Shown in pieces: positions 14,447 through 15,530 of a stretch of DNA of 15,530 bases (position 1 is the stretch's first letter; every line of letters begins with the position of its first letter). Source of the DNA: RGIG3513 sp045658985 (GTDB lineage: Bacteria; Bacillota; Clostridia; Oscillospirales; Butyricicoccaceae); NCBI GenBank assembly GCA_045658985.1, contig JAZOWC010000052.1, positions 1-15,530 on the forward strand. Direction: 5' to 3'. The translations under genes and the position numbers were made by a program. A model generated the notes under the pieces. That model was not told where the DNA came from. It worked only from the letters and a program-made list of their open reading frames with translations, and did no database searches.

Positions 14447-15007
14447 TTATATGCTTTCTTTTTCCGTGATAATTTTGTGCATTTTTACATCATATTCGTC
14501 GACGGGGATGACGCCCGCGGTGCATAATTGCTCATCAAAGCACAGCCCCACGGCTTTGCCCCGGGTGAGGGCAAGAAAACGGTCGTAGTACCCCCGACCA
14601 AAGCCCAGCCGGTTGCCGCCTTGGTCAAAGCACAGACCGGGCACCAGCACCAGATCGATCTCCCCGGGCGCAACGTATCGGCTCTCCTCGCCCGCAGGCT
14701 CGAGGACGCCGAAGGAGCTTTTTTGGAGCGCTTCGCCCTCCCGCACCTCAAAAAAACGCATAGTATCGCCAAAAACCTTTGGCAGTACCACGCGTTTGCC
14801 CTGCCCGAGCGCATGGGAAATAATGAGGTCGGTGCCCACCTCGCTGCTCAGGCTCTTGTAGAGCGCCACCGTACGGGCGGCGATAAAATCGGGGTCGCAA
14901 AAAACCCGCTCCGCGATAAGCTCGCTCTTGCGGGGTTTGTCCGCTATGGCTCGGCGTGCGGCAAGGGCAGTTTTGCGCAATTGGGCTTTGAGAAAATCAA
15001 CAGACAT
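14447..15007 (-). CDS. 5-formyltetrahydrofolate cyclo-ligase
   Basis: A 186-residue enzyme that uses ATP to convert 5-formyl-THF to 5,10-methenyl-THF, returning a stored folate to the one-carbon pool (5-FCL; YqgN in Bacillus, YgfA/Fau in E. coli). The diagnostic C-terminal block is present: V-P-G-L-C-F-D followed by R-L-G-F-G-R-G-Y-Y-D-R-F (residues about 133-151). The N-terminal R-K-x-x-L-A-A-R-R basic motif, part of the ATP/folate site, is also seen. The ATG at 15007 follows AAAGGAG. The gene lies 137 nt upstream of atpZ in the same direction. No convincing own promoter is seen in the short, repeat-filled gap before it. Confidence 0.93.
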   Translation of the reverse strand: MSVDFLKAQLRKTALAARRAIADKPRKSELIAERVFCDPDFIAARTVALYKSLSSEVGTDLIISHALGQGKRVVLPKVFGDTMRFFEVREGEALQKSSFGVLEPAGEESRYVAPGEIDLVLVPGLCFDQGGNRLGFGRGYYDRFLALTRGKAVGLCFDEQLCTAGVIPVDEYDVKMHKIITEKESI

Positions 15008-15037
15008 GGAACGCTCCTTTTGGAAAGAAATTGTGGG

Positions 15038-15067
15038 GCAAAAAGCCTTCTCCTATGCAGGAGAAGG
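15038..15067 (-). terminator. Terminator-like hairpin within repeat copy B
   Basis: On the minus strand CCTTCTCCT and AGGAGAAGG form a perfect 9-bp stem with a GCAT loop, followed by CTTTTTGC. It lies about 40 nt after the DUF559 stop codon and could end that transcript. It is also the conserved right half of the dispersed repeat. Confidence 0.65.
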
Positions 15068-15105
15068 TGGATTTTTGCCGCAAGGCAAAAAGACGGATGA
15101 GGTGG
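15043..15105 (-). repeat. CCACCTCATCCG palindromic repeat, copy B
   Basis: Read on the minus strand: CCACCTCATCCG (15105-15094), a hairpin TTTTTGCC-TTGC-GGCAAAAA (15091-15072), CCACC, then CCTTCTCCT-GCAT-AGGAGAAGG and CTT. Its outer edge directly abuts the TGA of the DUF559 gene (15106-15108). It shares its end blocks with copies A and C but has a different internal stem. Confidence 0.88.
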
Positions 15106-15474
15106 TCAGCAAGACTCACTACCCGTGCAAGCTGACGAAAGCGCACTGAGTATATCAGAACAAACCGAGTCAAAAGCCGTGTTGATGTCATAGTTGGAGT
15201 ATCTCAGCACTTTGATTTTGTTTTGCCTGAAGTATTCATCTCTTTCGGCATCACGCTTTTGAGCCGTTTCCTCATAATGCTGAGAGCCGTCAAGTTCTAT
15301 GATGATTTTGGCTGATGCGATATAAAAATCCGCTATGTATTTGCCAATGACCTTTTGCCGATGCACGGTTACAGGCAAGTTCTTCAAAAAATCATACCAA
15401 AGATGCCGTTCTTCTTTGGTCATATTTTTGCGCAGCTCCTGCGAAAAGGTCACGATCTGTTTTTCATTATTCAT
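15106..15474 (-). CDS. DUF559 family protein (PD-(D/E)XK/Vsr-like nuclease fold)
   Basis: This 122-residue protein matches the DUF559 pattern: a basic N-terminal helix region with R-K-N-M-T-x-x-E, then I-A-D49-F-Y and I-I-I-E60-L-D62-G-S-Q65-H66, followed by a D-x-x-R-D-E helix and the K-V-L-R-Y-S strand. The acidic and Q-H positions resemble the active site of Vsr-like PD-(D/E)XK endonucleases, so a DNA nuclease is likely; biological role unknown. The gene is visibly more A/T-rich than its neighbours, suggesting transfer. It is bracketed by inverted copies of one repeat: copy B touches its stop codon and copy C ends 4 bp before its ATG. The sequence GAGGTGG in copy C serves as its ribosome-binding site. 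Confidence 0.85.
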   Translation of the reverse strand: MNNEKQIVTFSQELRKNMTKEERHLWYDFLKNLPVTVHRQKVIGKYIADFYIASAKIIIELDGSQHYEETAQKRDAERDEYFRQNKIKVLRYSNYDINTAFDSVCSDILSALSSACTGSESC

Positions 15475-15478
15475 TATA

Positions 15479-15530
15479 CCACCTCATCCGACATTTTCTT
15501 CGAAAATGCCACCTTCCCCTGCATAGGGGA
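15479..15530 (+). repeat. CCACCTCATCCG palindromic repeat, copy C (cut by window edge)
   Basis: CCACCTCATCCG (15479-15490) is followed by the hairpin CATTTTC-TTC-GAAAATG (15492-15508), CCACC, and CCTTCCCCT-GCAT-AGGGGA, which is cut off by the window end. Relative to copy B the terminal stem has changed TC/GA to CC/GG, keeping pairing. Orientation is opposite to copy B, so the two CCACC ends face the DUF559 gene. Confidence 0.88.

Noticed and set aside
15335..15526. 63-codon plus-strand frame opposite the start of the DUF559 gene
   Set aside because: Antisense shadow running into repeat copy C; no family features.

Overview
The window is a compact, moderately GC-rich stretch of a bacterial chromosome. 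Nearly all genes lie on the minus strand, with AGGAGG-type ribosome-binding sites and sigma-A-like promoters. Gene content points to an anaerobic Clostridia-type Firmicute, probably Oscillospiraceae/Ruminococcaceae-like: PyrK/PyrD class 1B dihydroorotate dehydrogenase, a flavin reductase-rubredoxin fusion, an AtpZ/AtpI-led ATP synthase operon, and abundant palindromic dispersed repeats. The genus is an inference; no rRNA marker is present.

Layout. Positions 1-5481 hold a pyrimidine operon read right to left: promoter, pyrC, carB, pyrK and the first 80 codons of pyrD, which runs off the left edge. Three of its proteins cover carbamoyl phosphate synthesis (large subunit only), dihydroorotase, and the electron-transfer and catalytic subunits of dihydroorotate dehydrogenase. 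carA and pyrB are not here. Divergently, 5589-6209 encodes a flavin reductase-rubredoxin fusion resembling high-molecular-weight rubredoxin, followed by a terminator. Positions 6252-6692, between converging transcription units, contain no credible gene. They are packed with palindromic repeats of at least two families and a MITE-like inverted-repeat element.

Positions 6695-14373 are a complete F1Fo ATP synthase operon read right to left: promoter, atpZ-like, atpI, atpB, atpE, atpF, atpH, atpA, atpG, atpD, atpC, terminator. The c subunit carries a two-glutamate ion site plus the T-T-x-x-Y sodium ligands, so the enzyme is predicted to couple to Na+. Inside the operon, between atpZ and atpI, sits a striking 191-bp mirror-symmetric array of nine small hairpins joined by an invariant 7-nt linker (ATATCGA four times, then TCGATAT four times).

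Upstream of the ATP synthase operon are 5-formyltetrahydrofolate cyclo-ligase (14447-15007) and a DUF559 nuclease-like gene (15106-15474). The DUF559 gene is bracketed exactly by two oppositely oriented copies of a palindromic repeat. One copy abuts its stop codon; the other lies 4 bp before its ATG and supplies its Shine-Dalgarno sequence. A third copy of that repeat lies at 6394-6525. The hairpin array and the repeat-bracketed DUF559 gene are the two most interesting items in the window.
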